In this document: positions 1 to 8,971 of the stretch, piece after piece | How the letters are laid out: every line of letters starts with the position of its first letter | How positions within the stretch are numbered: the stretch's first letter is position 1 | Source: CAILLO01 sp964579735 | GTDB taxonomy: Bacteria; Bacillota; Clostridia; Saccharofermentanales; UBA5734 | Assembly: GCA_964579735.1 (NCBI GenBank) | Contig: CAZOHH010000025.1 | Span: forward strand, 1-30,934 | Direction of reading: 5' to 3' | Length of the DNA stretch: 30,934 nt | Translations under genes and position numbers: made by a program | The notes under the pieces: model-generated | Databases searched by the model: none | What the model saw: only the letters and a program-made list of their open reading frames with translations | What the model was told of the DNA's origin: nothing

Positions 1-22
1 ATGCAGTGAAGGCGGTGATGAA

Positions 23-583
23 GTGGTCGAGACGGACCTGTCCGAGGTCTTCAACGGAATCTACGGCGAGACGTACCCGGCGACGGCGCGTTTCGTCGCC
101 TCCAAGTGCGGCAGCGTCCACGACATCGCCGATATCCTTCAGGAGACCTATGCCGAGGTGTACGACACGCTTCTCCGGAGAGGCGCGGAGTATCCGAGGA
201 ACGCGGCGGCCTTCGTACGGCAGGTCGCCCGGACAAAAGTCTACCGGCACTACTCCCTTGCGGAGCGTCTCCGACTTCTTGTCCCTCTCTCCGTAACGGA
301 CGACGAGGGAGACGAAATCCCCATCACCGACTTCGAGCCGCAACAAGAAGACGTCGAGGAGAGGCTGGTCGACCGGCTTCTGATCGACGGCGTCTGGGAA
401 CGGCTGTCGCACGAGCCGGATGATGTGCAGCGGATCTTCTATCTCTTCTACGAGCTGGACCGGTCGATTCCGGAAATCGCCACAGACCTCCGAATGGGTC
501 GGTCGAATGTCAAAAACAAGCTGTACCGGACGCTGAAGAAGTTCCGGGCCCTCTATGGAAAGGAGAGTGGGTCGGTTGGATGA
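23..583 (+). CDS. ECF-type RNA polymerase sigma factor
   Basis: This 186-residue protein has the two-domain layout of a small group-4 (ECF) sigma factor. A region-2 helical domain lies at about residues 8-75 (DIADILQETYAEVYD and the following RQVARTKVYRHY segment), and a C-terminal region-4 helix-turn-helix at about 125-180 (SIPEIATDLRMGRSNVKNKLYR). By family knowledge it would direct RNA polymerase to a small stress or envelope regulon. The GTG start at 23 follows a GAAGGCGG stretch, and the reading frame is also open to the left edge, so a start outside the window cannot be excluded. The next gene overlaps its end and encodes a membrane-anchored protein, the usual sigma/anti-sigma arrangement. 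No signal for the inducing stress is visible. Confidence 0.85.
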   Translation: MVETDLSEVFNGIYGETYPATARFVASKCGSVHDIADILQETYAEVYDTLLRRGAEYPRNAAAFVRQVARTKVYRHYSLAERLRLLVPLSVTDDEGDEIPITDFEPQQEDVEERLVDRLLIDGVWERLSHEPDDVQRIFYLFYELDRSIPEIATDLRMGRSNVKNKLYRTLKKFRALYGKESGSVG

Positions 584-1490
584 GAAACGGCTGTTGAAGC
601 GTGTTCTGGAGACCCACGTTGCTGACCGGGACCTGATCCGTGCGAAAGTGTTGGATGCGGCCCGGACAAAGGAAGGAAAGGTGCCCCTCATGAAACGCAG
701 GAAGATCCTCGCGGTCGCCATCGCGGCTGTGGTCGTCGTCACGCTCTCGGTCTCCGCCTACGCGGCGGTCGACGCGGTCCAGTATAACCAGGCGGCTAAC
801 GTCCTCGCCAAGGTCGGCATCGATGCCGCCACCCTCCCCCGTTCAGAAGCCAAGTTGATCGGCAGCGACATCGCCTCCAACTCGTTCTCGAACGCCGAAA
901 CGCAGAAGGTCCTGGCTGAACAGGCCGCATCGCTCGGCCTCACGGTCACCTCGACGGACGCGAAGGGTTACTACGATGCGCTGGTCGACTACAAGGGTCT
1001 CGTCGGGACCGCGAAGGTGACCTCCGCGCAGATTCGGGCCATCGCCGCCGGCACGACCTACAAGGCCATCATCGCTGCGCTCGGCGAGACCAAGGACGTC
1101 GGCAGCGGCCTGCATGTCCTCCAGTACGCGGTCGACGGCGACAAGATCCTCTATCTCTCGTTTGCTGAGGAGTCGGATGTCTGCGCGAAGTCAGGCGCGG
1201 AACTGCTGACCGGCCTCGTCGACGCACCGCAGACAGGGCTCCCCGCGAATACGTTCCACGCCACGCTGACGCAGCGCGACGGCAACCGGATCCTTGTATC
1301 CTGCCCGACCTACAAGGATTTCGACGTCATCTCCCTCGACATCACGGACGATACGGTGATCCAGTTCGCGGATGGCACGAAGGCGACGATCGACGACATC
1401 CAGTTCAACCTGACGATCACGATCGGCGACCAGATCCGCGAGAGCTACCCGCCGCAGGGAACGGCGCTGAAGATCATCATCGAGAAATAG
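555..1490 (+). CDS. Membrane-anchored anti-sigma-like protein
   Basis: The 311-residue product has a charged cytoplasmic N-terminus of about 45 residues, one transmembrane helix at about 50-70 (ILAVAIAAVVVVTLSVSAYA) and a large extracytoplasmic domain that I do not recognise. This topology, and the overlap with the sigma-factor gene, make it a likely anti-sigma factor that holds the sigma factor at the membrane; this is inferred from context. The start is uncertain. ATG 555 has no good ribosome site, TTG 576 lies about 11 bases after AGGAG, and ATG 690 lies 8 bases after GGAAAGG and would give a product beginning directly with a signal-like sequence. The extracytoplasmic part has a repeated beta-rich look near its end (DITDDTVIQFADGTKATI). 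An intrinsic terminator follows. Confidence 0.7.
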   Translation: MERRVGRLDEKRLLKRVLETHVADRDLIRAKVLDAARTKEGKVPLMKRRKILAVAIAAVVVVTLSVSAYAAVDAVQYNQAANVLAKVGIDAATLPRSEAKLIGSDIASNSFSNAETQKVLAEQAASLGLTVTSTDAKGYYDALVDYKGLVGTAKVTSAQIRAIAAGTTYKAIIAALGETKDVGSGLHVLQYAVDGDKILYLSFAEESDVCAKSGAELLTGLVDAPQTGLPANTFHATLTQRDGNRILVSCPTYKDFDVISLDITDDTVIQFADGTKATIDDIQFNLTITIGDQIRESYPPQGTALKIIIEK

Positions 1491-1522
1491 AGTCGCGAAA
1501 GGACTCGAAAAGCGTCAAGATG

Positions 1523-1557
1523 GGACCCGACCACTCGTGGAGCGGCCGGGTTCTTTT
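1523..1557 (+). terminator. Intrinsic terminator of the sigma/anti-sigma operon
   Basis: GGACCCG at 1523-1529 pairs with CGGGTTC at 1547-1553. The stem continues inward through CC/GG and CTC/GAG with two A-C mismatches to a GTG loop, and a TTTT run follows at 1554-1557. The T-run abuts the stop codon of the convergent RarD gene. Seen directly; function is from the standard terminator pattern. Confidence 0.8.
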
Positions 1558-2483
1558 CACGCCGTCCCGCCCGCCTTCGCGGCGTCTCGGCGTTCCTTGA
1601 GGCTCGAGCCCATGTAGAGCGCGATGCCGGCCCAGATCAGGCCGAAGCATACGGCGTGTGCTGTGGTGAACGACTCACCGTAAGCGAAGACGCCGAGGAG
1701 AAGCATCATCGTGGGGGCGATGTACTGCAGGAATCCCATCATGGACAGGTCGAGGTGCTTCGAGCCGAAGGCGAACAGGAGCAATGGGGTCGCGGTGAGG
1801 ATGCCGCTCAGCGGAATCACGGCGTACAGGAGCGGGGACCCGGCGGTCAATACGAAGGACCCATCGTGCGTGGTGCTGGCGGCCAGAAGCCCAGCGGCCG
1901 GAGTGAACAGCAGGTAGAGCAGCGCGAAGGGCGAAAGGACGGCGGTCTCGACGGCGAGTCCGACGGTCGCGTCGACGGAGACCCTCTTCTTGATCAGGCC
2001 GTAGAAGCCGAATGACACGGCGAGAATGAGGCCGACCCATGGCACCTGCCCGACCTCGACGATCATGACGGCGACACCGGCGATCGCGAGCGCGATGGCG
2101 ACGATCTGCGCCGGGCGGAAACGCTCCTTGTAGAACATCACGCCGAGGAGGATCGAGACCAACGGGTTGATGTAGTAGCCGAGGCTGCTCTCGACCATCA
2201 TGCCGTTGTTGACGGCGTAGATATAGGTGAACCAGTTGATGGTGATCAGAATCGCCGCGAGTCCGAGATAACCCATCTGCTTCCGGTCTGCCAGCGCCTG
2301 TAGGAATCTCGGGAGACCGCGGACGATCAGGAGCAACAGGGTCACGAAGACGAAGGACCAGACGATGCGCAGGGCGATGATCCGGTCGGGCGGTATCACC
2401 TGCAGGAGCTTCCAGTAGATTGGCAGCAGGCCCCACAGGATATAGGCCAGAAGTGCTGGAACGACGCTCTTCGCGCGGGTCAC
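1557..2483 (-). CDS. rarD: RarD/EamA-family permease
   Basis: This 308-residue, roughly ten-helix membrane protein matches the RarD branch of the EamA (DMT) transporters, usually about 290-300 residues. The N-terminal ILWGLLPIYWKLL and the LRIVWSF and INWFTYIYAVNNG segments are characteristic of the family. RarD proteins were named from chloramphenicol-sensitivity work; the physiological substrate is uncertain and metabolite export or import is likely. I chose the GTG start at 2483 because it overlaps the stop codon of the upstream prenyltransferase (GTGA), which indicates translational coupling, and because residues upstream of it look non-coding. It is the last gene of the TMEM165-UbiA-RarD transcript. 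Confidence 0.85.
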   Translation of the reverse strand: MTRAKSVVPALLAYILWGLLPIYWKLLQVIPPDRIIALRIVWSFVFVTLLLLIVRGLPRFLQALADRKQMGYLGLAAILITINWFTYIYAVNNGMMVESSLGYYINPLVSILLGVMFYKERFRPAQIVAIALAIAGVAVMIVEVGQVPWVGLILAVSFGFYGLIKKRVSVDATVGLAVETAVLSPFALLYLLFTPAAGLLAASTTHDGSFVLTAGSPLLYAVIPLSGILTATPLLLFAFGSKHLDLSMMGFLQYIAPTMMLLLGVFAYGESFTTAHAVCFGLIWAGIALYMGSSLKERRDAAKAGGTA

Positions 2484-3436
2484 GAAAGGGATCTCATGAC
2501 AGCGAGAACGGCGAAGACCAGAATCGAGGGGGCCATGGTCAGCACGAGGTTCTGGACCGACAGCGGAAAGGTCGTCGGCTTGTCCTGAACGCGGAAGAAG
2601 GTGCGCACGTTGAGGTATACTTTGGGCACCGGCAGAAGAGCCAGAAGAATCCACGGGGAGACCCACCCGGATGCGGCCTGCAGGAGAATCGCGAGGGCGG
2701 ATGCGACGTACAGGCCCGCGAAGACGCGAAGAGAGGCCTTGGTGCCTACGAGGACGGGAAGCGTATAGCGGTGGTCGGCCAGATCGGTCTTCTGGTCGCA
2801 GATGTTGTTCGCGAGCATGACGCCGGCGATGACGGCGGTGGGTGCGACACCGAGAAGCAGGATGGGAAGCAGGTCAGGGAGCGAGGCCGTGACGGTCAGG
2901 ACGCCGGACGCGACCGAAAGGACCAGGATCCCCTGGTCGTGCAGGTGGACATAGACGGCGAGGAACGGGATCAGCATCCCCATGAAGAGGCCGGAGAAGA
3001 TCTCACCGAAGGGCGTGCGGGCAATGGGGAGCGGGCCGGCGGAATAGAGGACGCCGACGGCGAAGCAGAGTGCACCGACGAGCAGGACGACGACATCCGT
3101 GCGCGAGGCGACCCAGAGGCCGGCCGCGGTGGCGCCTGCGAACATGAGCAGGATCACGATGAGCTGGGCGTTCTTCCCCATACGGTAGTCGCGGATGGGC
3201 GCATGCGGTGTTTCCCCTCGTGCGACTTCGCTCAGGCGGTGCCGGAACTCGACGTGGTTGTTGACGGCGGTGGTGGTCATGTCGAACAGAAGGACCGCAA
3301 GGAACAGCACGATGCCCAGCAGCGGGTCCAACGCTCCCGGCCCGTAGCGGTAGGCCGCATAGGCTGTTCCCAGGAGGAAGGCAAGGACACTGACCGTCTT
3401 CGTCTGGAGCTCGATGAAGGCGAAAAAGGCTTTCAT
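2480..3436 (-). CDS. UbiA-family prenyltransferase (MenA-like)
   Basis: The 318-residue integral membrane protein has eight to nine helices and belongs to the UbiA superfamily, which transfers isoprenyl chains to aromatic acceptors. The second metal-binding motif is clear (NNICDQKTD, residues 210-218). The first is modified: FDMTTTAVNNHVEF at 51-64 has Glu63 where an Asp is usual. The N-terminus (MKAFFAFIELQTKT) and the YSAGPLPIARTPFGE loop resemble 1,4-dihydroxy-2-naphthoate prenyltransferases of lactic-type Bacillota, so menaquinone or demethylmenaquinone synthesis is the best guess, but no other men gene is nearby. The start at 3436 is set by TAGGAGGGCTCCC just upstream. It sits 10 bases after the GDT1-like gene and overlaps rarD by four bases. 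Confidence 0.85.
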   Translation of the reverse strand: MKAFFAFIELQTKTVSVLAFLLGTAYAAYRYGPGALDPLLGIVLFLAVLLFDMTTTAVNNHVEFRHRLSEVARGETPHAPIRDYRMGKNAQLIVILLMFAGATAAGLWVASRTDVVVLLVGALCFAVGVLYSAGPLPIARTPFGEIFSGLFMGMLIPFLAVYVHLHDQGILVLSVASGVLTVTASLPDLLPILLLGVAPTAVIAGVMLANNICDQKTDLADHRYTLPVLVGTKASLRVFAGLYVASALAILLQAASGWVSPWILLALLPVPKVYLNVRTFFRVQDKPTTFPLSVQNLVLTMAPSILVFAVLAVMRSLS

Positions 3437-3446
3437 GGGAGCCCTC

Positions 3447-4229
3447 CTAGGGAGCGGTCTCTTCCCCGTTGTCCTCTGCATCTTCGAGGCGACGGACGGC
3501 GCAGTAGGCGGCGACAGCTTCGCTCTCCGTTGCACGGCTGTTCTTCATCAGGCGGACGGCGAGGAAACCGGTGACGGCGGCGATCACGGCGAGGATGCCG
3601 AGCGTGACGCCGACGGACAGAGCCAGATGCTCGGGGTCGCGCAGTACCTGATATCCACCGAAGAATCCGAAGAACACGAACGCAGCTGCGGAGACGATCT
3701 TGACGGTCCGTTCAGGGATCCGGCGGCATAGGACGACGCCGACGATGATGCCGATCGCGTCGGCGATCAGCATGCCCATCGTGGTTCCGGCCAGCACCCA
3801 GACGGGGGAATCGGAGAAGCGCGCGGCCAGGGCGATGGTGGCGAGCTGGGTCTTGTCTCCGATCTCTGCGATGAAGAAGGCGATGGCGACGGTCACGATG
3901 GCGCCGTGGCGGTTCTTCTTCTTCCGGACTTCGTCTTCGTCCAGTTTGTCGCCCTTGAGCGTCCACAATCCGAAGAAGACGAAGGACAGGGCGGCGAGGC
4001 CCTGGATCCAGGCGTCGAGACCCGGCACGCGCGAAATGAAGCTGCCGACCGCGACGGCCAGCGCGTGGTTGAGGACCGTGGCGATGAAGACGCCGATCAG
4101 GACCTTGGAGGCCTTGTACCGCGTAGCGAAGGCCATCGCGAGCAGTTGGGTCTTGTCGCCCATTTCAGCGAGCGTGACGGCTCCGACGGATACGGCAAAG
4201 GAGAGGAGGCCTGCATTCAAATCACCCAT
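3447..4229 (-). CDS. TMEM165/GDT1 (UPF0016) family cation transporter
   Basis: The 260-residue membrane protein carries the two family signature motifs, E-x-G-D-K-T, at residues 22-27 (EMGDKT) and 122-127 (EIGDKT), each followed by a transmembrane segment. They are separated by a charged cytoplasmic loop (KLDEDEVRKKKNRH). Members exchange Mn2+ or Ca2+ for protons; bacterial homologues have been linked to manganese export. The C-terminus extends about 60 residues past the second repeat and contains an extra hydrophobic stretch. The start codon has no recognisable ribosome site, but a strong promoter places the transcription start at or one base before this ATG, so the mRNA is probably leaderless. 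It is first in an operon with the prenyltransferase and rarD. Confidence 0.9.
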   Translation of the reverse strand: MGDLNAGLLSFAVSVGAVTLAEMGDKTQLLAMAFATRYKASKVLIGVFIATVLNHALAVAVGSFISRVPGLDAWIQGLAALSFVFFGLWTLKGDKLDEDEVRKKKNRHGAIVTVAIAFFIAEIGDKTQLATIALAARFSDSPVWVLAGTTMGMLIADAIGIIVGVVLCRRIPERTVKIVSAAAFVFFGFFGGYQVLRDPEHLALSVGVTLGILAVIAAVTGFLAVRLMKNSRATESEAVAAYCAVRRLEDAEDNGEETAP

Positions 4230-4236
4230 GGGATGA

Positions 4237-4266
4237 ACTATACGGTTCGATGTCCGCGCGTGTCAA
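4237..4266 (-). promoter_or_regulatory. Sigma-A-type promoter for the TMEM165-UbiA-RarD operon
   Basis: On the minus strand, TTGACA (plus 4261-4266) is separated by 18 bases from TATAGT (plus 4237-4242). Seven bases further lies the first base of the ATG at 4229. The -35 is a perfect consensus and the -10 differs at one position. Confidence 0.75.
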
Positions 4267-4282
4267 GAACACGGATGCCAAC

Positions 4283-4288
4283 TATGAT
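4283..4288 (+). promoter_or_regulatory. Possible -10 element for the MFS/TPR genes
   Basis: TATGAT at 4283-4288, overlapped by TATATT at 4288-4293, lies about 55 bases before the MFS start in the divergent intergenic region. No good -35 hexamer lies 16-18 bases upstream, so the call rests on the -10 alone. Confidence 0.35.
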
Positions 4289-4343
4289 ATATTGGATTCG
4301 GAAAACCTTAGCGAACCCCCGCATGACGCACCGAGGAGGGTCC

Positions 4344-5591
4344 ATGCCGTCTCGCCACCCACTTGTCCAGACACTTCTCGAATTGAAGGGCAATCCTCGT
4401 GCCTGCGTACTGACTGAGCCTCTCTGGGGAATCCCCTACAACCTCATCGCCCCCTACGCTTCACTCTACATGCTCGCCCTCGGCGTCACCACGGGCGGCA
4501 TCGGACTCGTCGCCAGCGTAGGCATGGCCTCCCAGATCCTCTTCGCCCTGCTCAGCGGCGCCTTGACCGACAAGTTCGGCCGGCGCTGGACGACCTTCCT
4601 GGTCGACCTGGTCTCCTGGTCGATTCCCTGCTTGATCTGGGCCTTCGCCCAGGACCTCTCGTGGTTCGTAACGGCTGCCCTGCTCAACTCCACTTTCCGC
4701 ATCGCCGCCACGTCGTGGGGCTGCCTTCTGGTCGAAGACAGCGACCGCTCGCAGATTGTCAACATCTACACCTGGATCTATGTCGCCGGCGTCGTCGCCG
4801 CATTCTTCGCCCCACTGTCCGGTCTGTTCATCGGAGAAAACGGTCTCGTTACGACCATACGTGCGCTCTATCTTCTCGCCTTCGTCATGATGACCGCGAA
4901 GTTCGTCCTCCTCTTCGCCTTCTCCACCGAGACCGCGCATGGCAGAATCCGTAGGCTGGAGACGCGGAACGTCCCCCTCATCGAGTTGTTCACGGGTTAT
5001 AGCGGCGTCCTGGGCCAGATTCTCCGAAACCCTGGTACCATGCTGACTCTCGCGCTCATGGTCGTGATGAACATCTGCAGCACCATCAACGCCGTCTTCT
5101 GGTCGGTCTTCGCCACCACGACGGTCGGTGTCCCCGAGAGCTGGATCGGTCTTTTCCCATTCCTGCGCGCATTGGTGATGCTCCTCGTCTTCTTCACGCT
5201 GGTGCCGCGTATACGGGCGCTCCGGTTCCGTCGGCCCATGTTGACCGGTATCCTCGTCTTCGCCGCGAGCCAAGGCCTCCTGCTCTCTGCTGCGGCCCTC
5301 GGCATCCCGGCCCTGATCGGCAGTGTCGCCCTCGAAGCCCTGGCTCTTGCCATGATCAGCCCCTTGCTGGACTCCATGCAGGTCGTTCTCGTCGATGCCA
5401 AGGAGCGCGCACGCATCATCTCCATCCTCTATGTCTTCGTACTCGCCCTGGGTTCCCCATTCGGCTGGATCGCCGGTCTACTCGCCGATACCGACCCCCG
5501 TCTCCCCTTCGTGCTCAACCTGTTGCTGCTTGCCCTGGCCTTCGTCGCCACGGCGGTCCTGTCCCGTGCCCGTTCCATGGAAAGGATGTGA
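4344..5591 (+). CDS. Major facilitator superfamily permease
   Basis: The 415-residue protein shows about twelve hydrophobic segments and the MFS motif-A loop between helices 2 and 3 (LSGALTDKFGRRWTTF, about residues 70-85). The long central loop (FSTETAHGRIRRLETR) separates two six-helix halves. Substrate cannot be deduced. The start at 4344 follows GAGGAGGG by three bases, a strong if closely spaced ribosome site, and the first residues (MPSRHPLVQTLLEL) form an amphipathic lead-in. The TPR gene starts four bases after the stop, so the two are probably cotranscribed. Confidence 0.85.
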   Translation: MPSRHPLVQTLLELKGNPRACVLTEPLWGIPYNLIAPYASLYMLALGVTTGGIGLVASVGMASQILFALLSGALTDKFGRRWTTFLVDLVSWSIPCLIWAFAQDLSWFVTAALLNSTFRIAATSWGCLLVEDSDRSQIVNIYTWIYVAGVVAAFFAPLSGLFIGENGLVTTIRALYLLAFVMMTAKFVLLFAFSTETAHGRIRRLETRNVPLIELFTGYSGVLGQILRNPGTMLTLALMVVMNICSTINAVFWSVFATTTVGVPESWIGLFPFLRALVMLLVFFTLVPRIRALRFRRPMLTGILVFAASQGLLLSAAALGIPALIGSVALEALALAMISPLLDSMQVVLVDAKERARIISILYVFVLALGSPFGWIAGLLADTDPRLPFVLNLLLLALAFVATAVLSRARSMERM

Positions 5592-5595
5592 CCCC

Positions 5596-6354
5596 ATGCT
5601 GCGACTCTGGAGAACCCTTGCGAAGTTCCATTTCGCCCGAGGCGACTATGAAAAGGCCCTGGCGCTATTCCGCCGCGTCGTCGCCCTTGGGTGTATCCCC
5701 AGCGATAAGCTCTCGCTAAGCCGCATCCTGCTCAAGACCGGCCACTTCGCGGAGGCCGAAAAAGTCCTGCGAGGCCTTTCTCAGAGCGATCTGCGGCCCG
5801 AGGAGATCATCCAGGCGAAATTGAATCTCGCCCTCGCGATCTGGAAGCAAGGTGATCTGGACGACGCGATCCGTCGCGTCGAAGCCGTCTACGCCGACCA
5901 CAAGGTCACGCACGTCTACGCCACGCTGGGCTATCTCTATATCGAGCAGGGGGATCTCCCCAAAGCGCTCTCGTTCAATCAGGAGGCCATCGAGTACAAC
6001 TCGAAGAACGCGGAAATCCGCGACAACCTCGGGCAATGCCTGCAGGAGCTGGGTGAAACCGAAAGGGCGCTCGCCATCTACGCGGAGATGGCCAAGGAGA
6101 AGACGCCCCCGTTCTTCCCGGAGTGGCACTTCCATTACGGACTGACGCTTCACGATGCGGGGCGCCGAGAAGAAGCCCTGCTCCAGCTTCGCATCGCGCG
6201 CAACTGGAAGATCACGGGGCTGAGCGTGCTGACCCAGGAAAAGGTCCAGGCCATGATCGACCGGGTCGAATCGGAAGCAACCGGAGGCGTAGAGATCGAC
6301 GAATCGCCCGCCGAGCCGGAGAGCCTTCCTGGCGAAACTCCGCCCGAAGCCTAA
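5596..6354 (+). CDS. TPR-repeat protein
   Basis: The 252-residue soluble protein is built from tetratricopeptide repeats. Helical pairs with the typical G-x-Y/L-x-x-A spacing recur: RGDYEKALALFRR, TGHFAEAEKVLRG, QGDLDDAIRRVEA, QGDLPKALSFNQEA and LGETERALAIYAEM. The last 25 residues are acidic and proline-rich, probably disordered. TPR proteins scaffold other proteins; no partner is evident beyond the cotranscribed MFS permease, from which it is separated by four bases. The start at 5596 is preceded by AAGGATG at about ten bases. The gene ends tail to tail with the ABC-F gene, with only 55 bases between the stops. Confidence 0.8.
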   Translation: MLRLWRTLAKFHFARGDYEKALALFRRVVALGCIPSDKLSLSRILLKTGHFAEAEKVLRGLSQSDLRPEEIIQAKLNLALAIWKQGDLDDAIRRVEAVYADHKVTHVYATLGYLYIEQGDLPKALSFNQEAIEYNSKNAEIRDNLGQCLQELGETERALAIYAEMAKEKTPPFFPEWHFHYGLTLHDAGRREEALLQLRIARNWKITGLSVLTQEKVQAMIDRVESEATGGVEIDESPAEPESLPGETPPEA

Positions 6355-6409
6355 TTCTTATACGACTCGAGAAGGGCGACGTTCTTCGTGTTGAATCCAA
6401 CCATGTTTT

Positions 6410-8038
<1,629 letters not shown>

Positions 8039-8079
8039 GTTCCTCCTCCGCCGCGGTCATGTCCCGCGGTCGCCACAGC

Positions 8080-8085
8080 ATTATA
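8080..8085 (-). promoter_or_regulatory. Probable -10 box of the ABC-F gene
   Basis: A perfect minus-strand TATAAT (plus ATTATA, 8080-8085) lies 41 bases before the ABC-F start. The matching -35 position reads TCCTCC-like sequence, so the -35 is poor or absent. Confidence 0.45.
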
Positions 8086-8098
8086 CACCATGGCCCGC

Positions 8099-8128
8099 TT
8101 GCGGAGGAGGGGGCGTGGAACGTATCAT
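8099..8128 (+). promoter_or_regulatory. Weak candidate promoter of the methyltransferase gene
   Basis: TTGCGG (8099-8104), an 18-base spacer and TATCAT (8123-8128) precede the methyltransferase ribosome site. The -35 matches consensus only in TTG. Confidence 0.35.
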
Positions 8129-8158
8129 GAACGCATGTATGAACAGGAGGAAACCTTC

Positions 8159-8971
8159 ATGGAAGACGACATCCACCAGCAGAACAAGGCCGCCTGGGAA
8201 GAAGCATTCGACAAGCGGTCGGAGAACTGGCTCGACGACCGCATGCAGCGTCTTTCGACCGAACCTTTCCCCTATCTCGAGCCTGAGTTCGTCGCTCTGT
8301 TCGACGGTATGGATTTCGCTGGCAAGGACATCGCCCAGTTCTCCTGCAACGACGGCCGCGAGCTGCTGTCGATCTGCCGGTCGGCCGGTGCGCGCTCCGG
8401 CGTCGGCTTCGACATCGCAGAGAACATGATCGCCTATGCCAACGAGTGCGCCCGGAACCTCGCGCTTCCCTGCCGTTTCGTCGCGACCGACATCCTCGCC
8501 ATCGGGCCCGAGTTCCACGAAGCCTTCGACTTCGTCTTCATCACCATCGGCGCGTTGAGCTGGTTCGAGGACCTGACACCCTATTTCGAGCGTGTCGATT
8601 CTTGCCTTCGTCCCGGTGGTCGCGTCTTCGTACACGAGATGCACCCCGCGACCACGCTGTTCGGTGCGCCCGGTGAATCGGGCTACGACGAAGCCCAACC
8701 GACGAAGGTCGTGAACCCCTATTTCCGCAAGGAACCCTGGGTCGAGACGAACGGAATGGGCTACCTGACGGGAGGAACCTACGCGTCGAAGCCCTTCACA
8801 AGTTTCGCCTTCACTCTCGAGGACCTCTTTGCAGCCCTGATTGGAAACGGACTGCGCATCGAAGCGTTCAAGGAATTCGACAACGACATTTCAGAAATGT
8901 TCCCCCTGCTGGACCGCAAGGGGCTTCCTCTGTCGATGGCGGTCGTCGGGAGGAAAGTCGCGCGACCTTAG
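8159..8971 (+). CDS. Class I SAM-dependent methyltransferase
   Basis: The 270-residue soluble protein has a Rossmann-type methyltransferase core. Motif I is a variant, IAQFSCNDGRELLS (about residues 60-73), in place of the usual D-x-G-x-G-x-G. The acidic residue that binds the SAM ribose follows in GVGFDIAENM, motif II region is RFVATDI, and FVFITIGALSWFED occupies motif IV. The C-N-D/N-G-R-E form is familiar from uncharacterised small-molecule methyltransferases of Bacillota. The acceptor is unknown. The start at 8159 is favoured by AGGAGG seven bases upstream; ATG 8135 in the same frame lacks a site. Its stop codon overlaps that of the convergent homocysteine methyltransferase by three bases. 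Confidence 0.85.
   Translation: MEDDIHQQNKAAWEEAFDKRSENWLDDRMQRLSTEPFPYLEPEFVALFDGMDFAGKDIAQFSCNDGRELLSICRSAGARSGVGFDIAENMIAYANECARNLALPCRFVATDILAIGPEFHEAFDFVFITIGALSWFEDLTPYFERVDSCLRPGGRVFVHEMHPATTLFGAPGESGYDEAQPTKVVNPYFRKEPWVETNGMGYLTGGTYASKPFTSFAFTLEDLFAALIGNGLRIEAFKEFDNDISEMFPLLDRKGLPLSMAVVGRKVARP

Noticed and set aside
2420..3574. A 384-codon plus-strand frame opposite the UbiA gene
   Set aside because: Highly charged low-complexity translation, no ribosome site, and fully antisense to a clear membrane enzyme.
3906..4343. Long N-terminal extension of the MFS frame
   Set aside because: Antisense to the TMEM165 gene and crosses a promoter region; the strong GAGGAGGG site sets the start at 4344.
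6355..6409. Bidirectional terminator between the TPR and ABC-F genes
   Set aside because: Only short imperfect pairings (GAGAA/TTCTTC, GTTG/CAAC) are present, without a convincing stem plus T-run.
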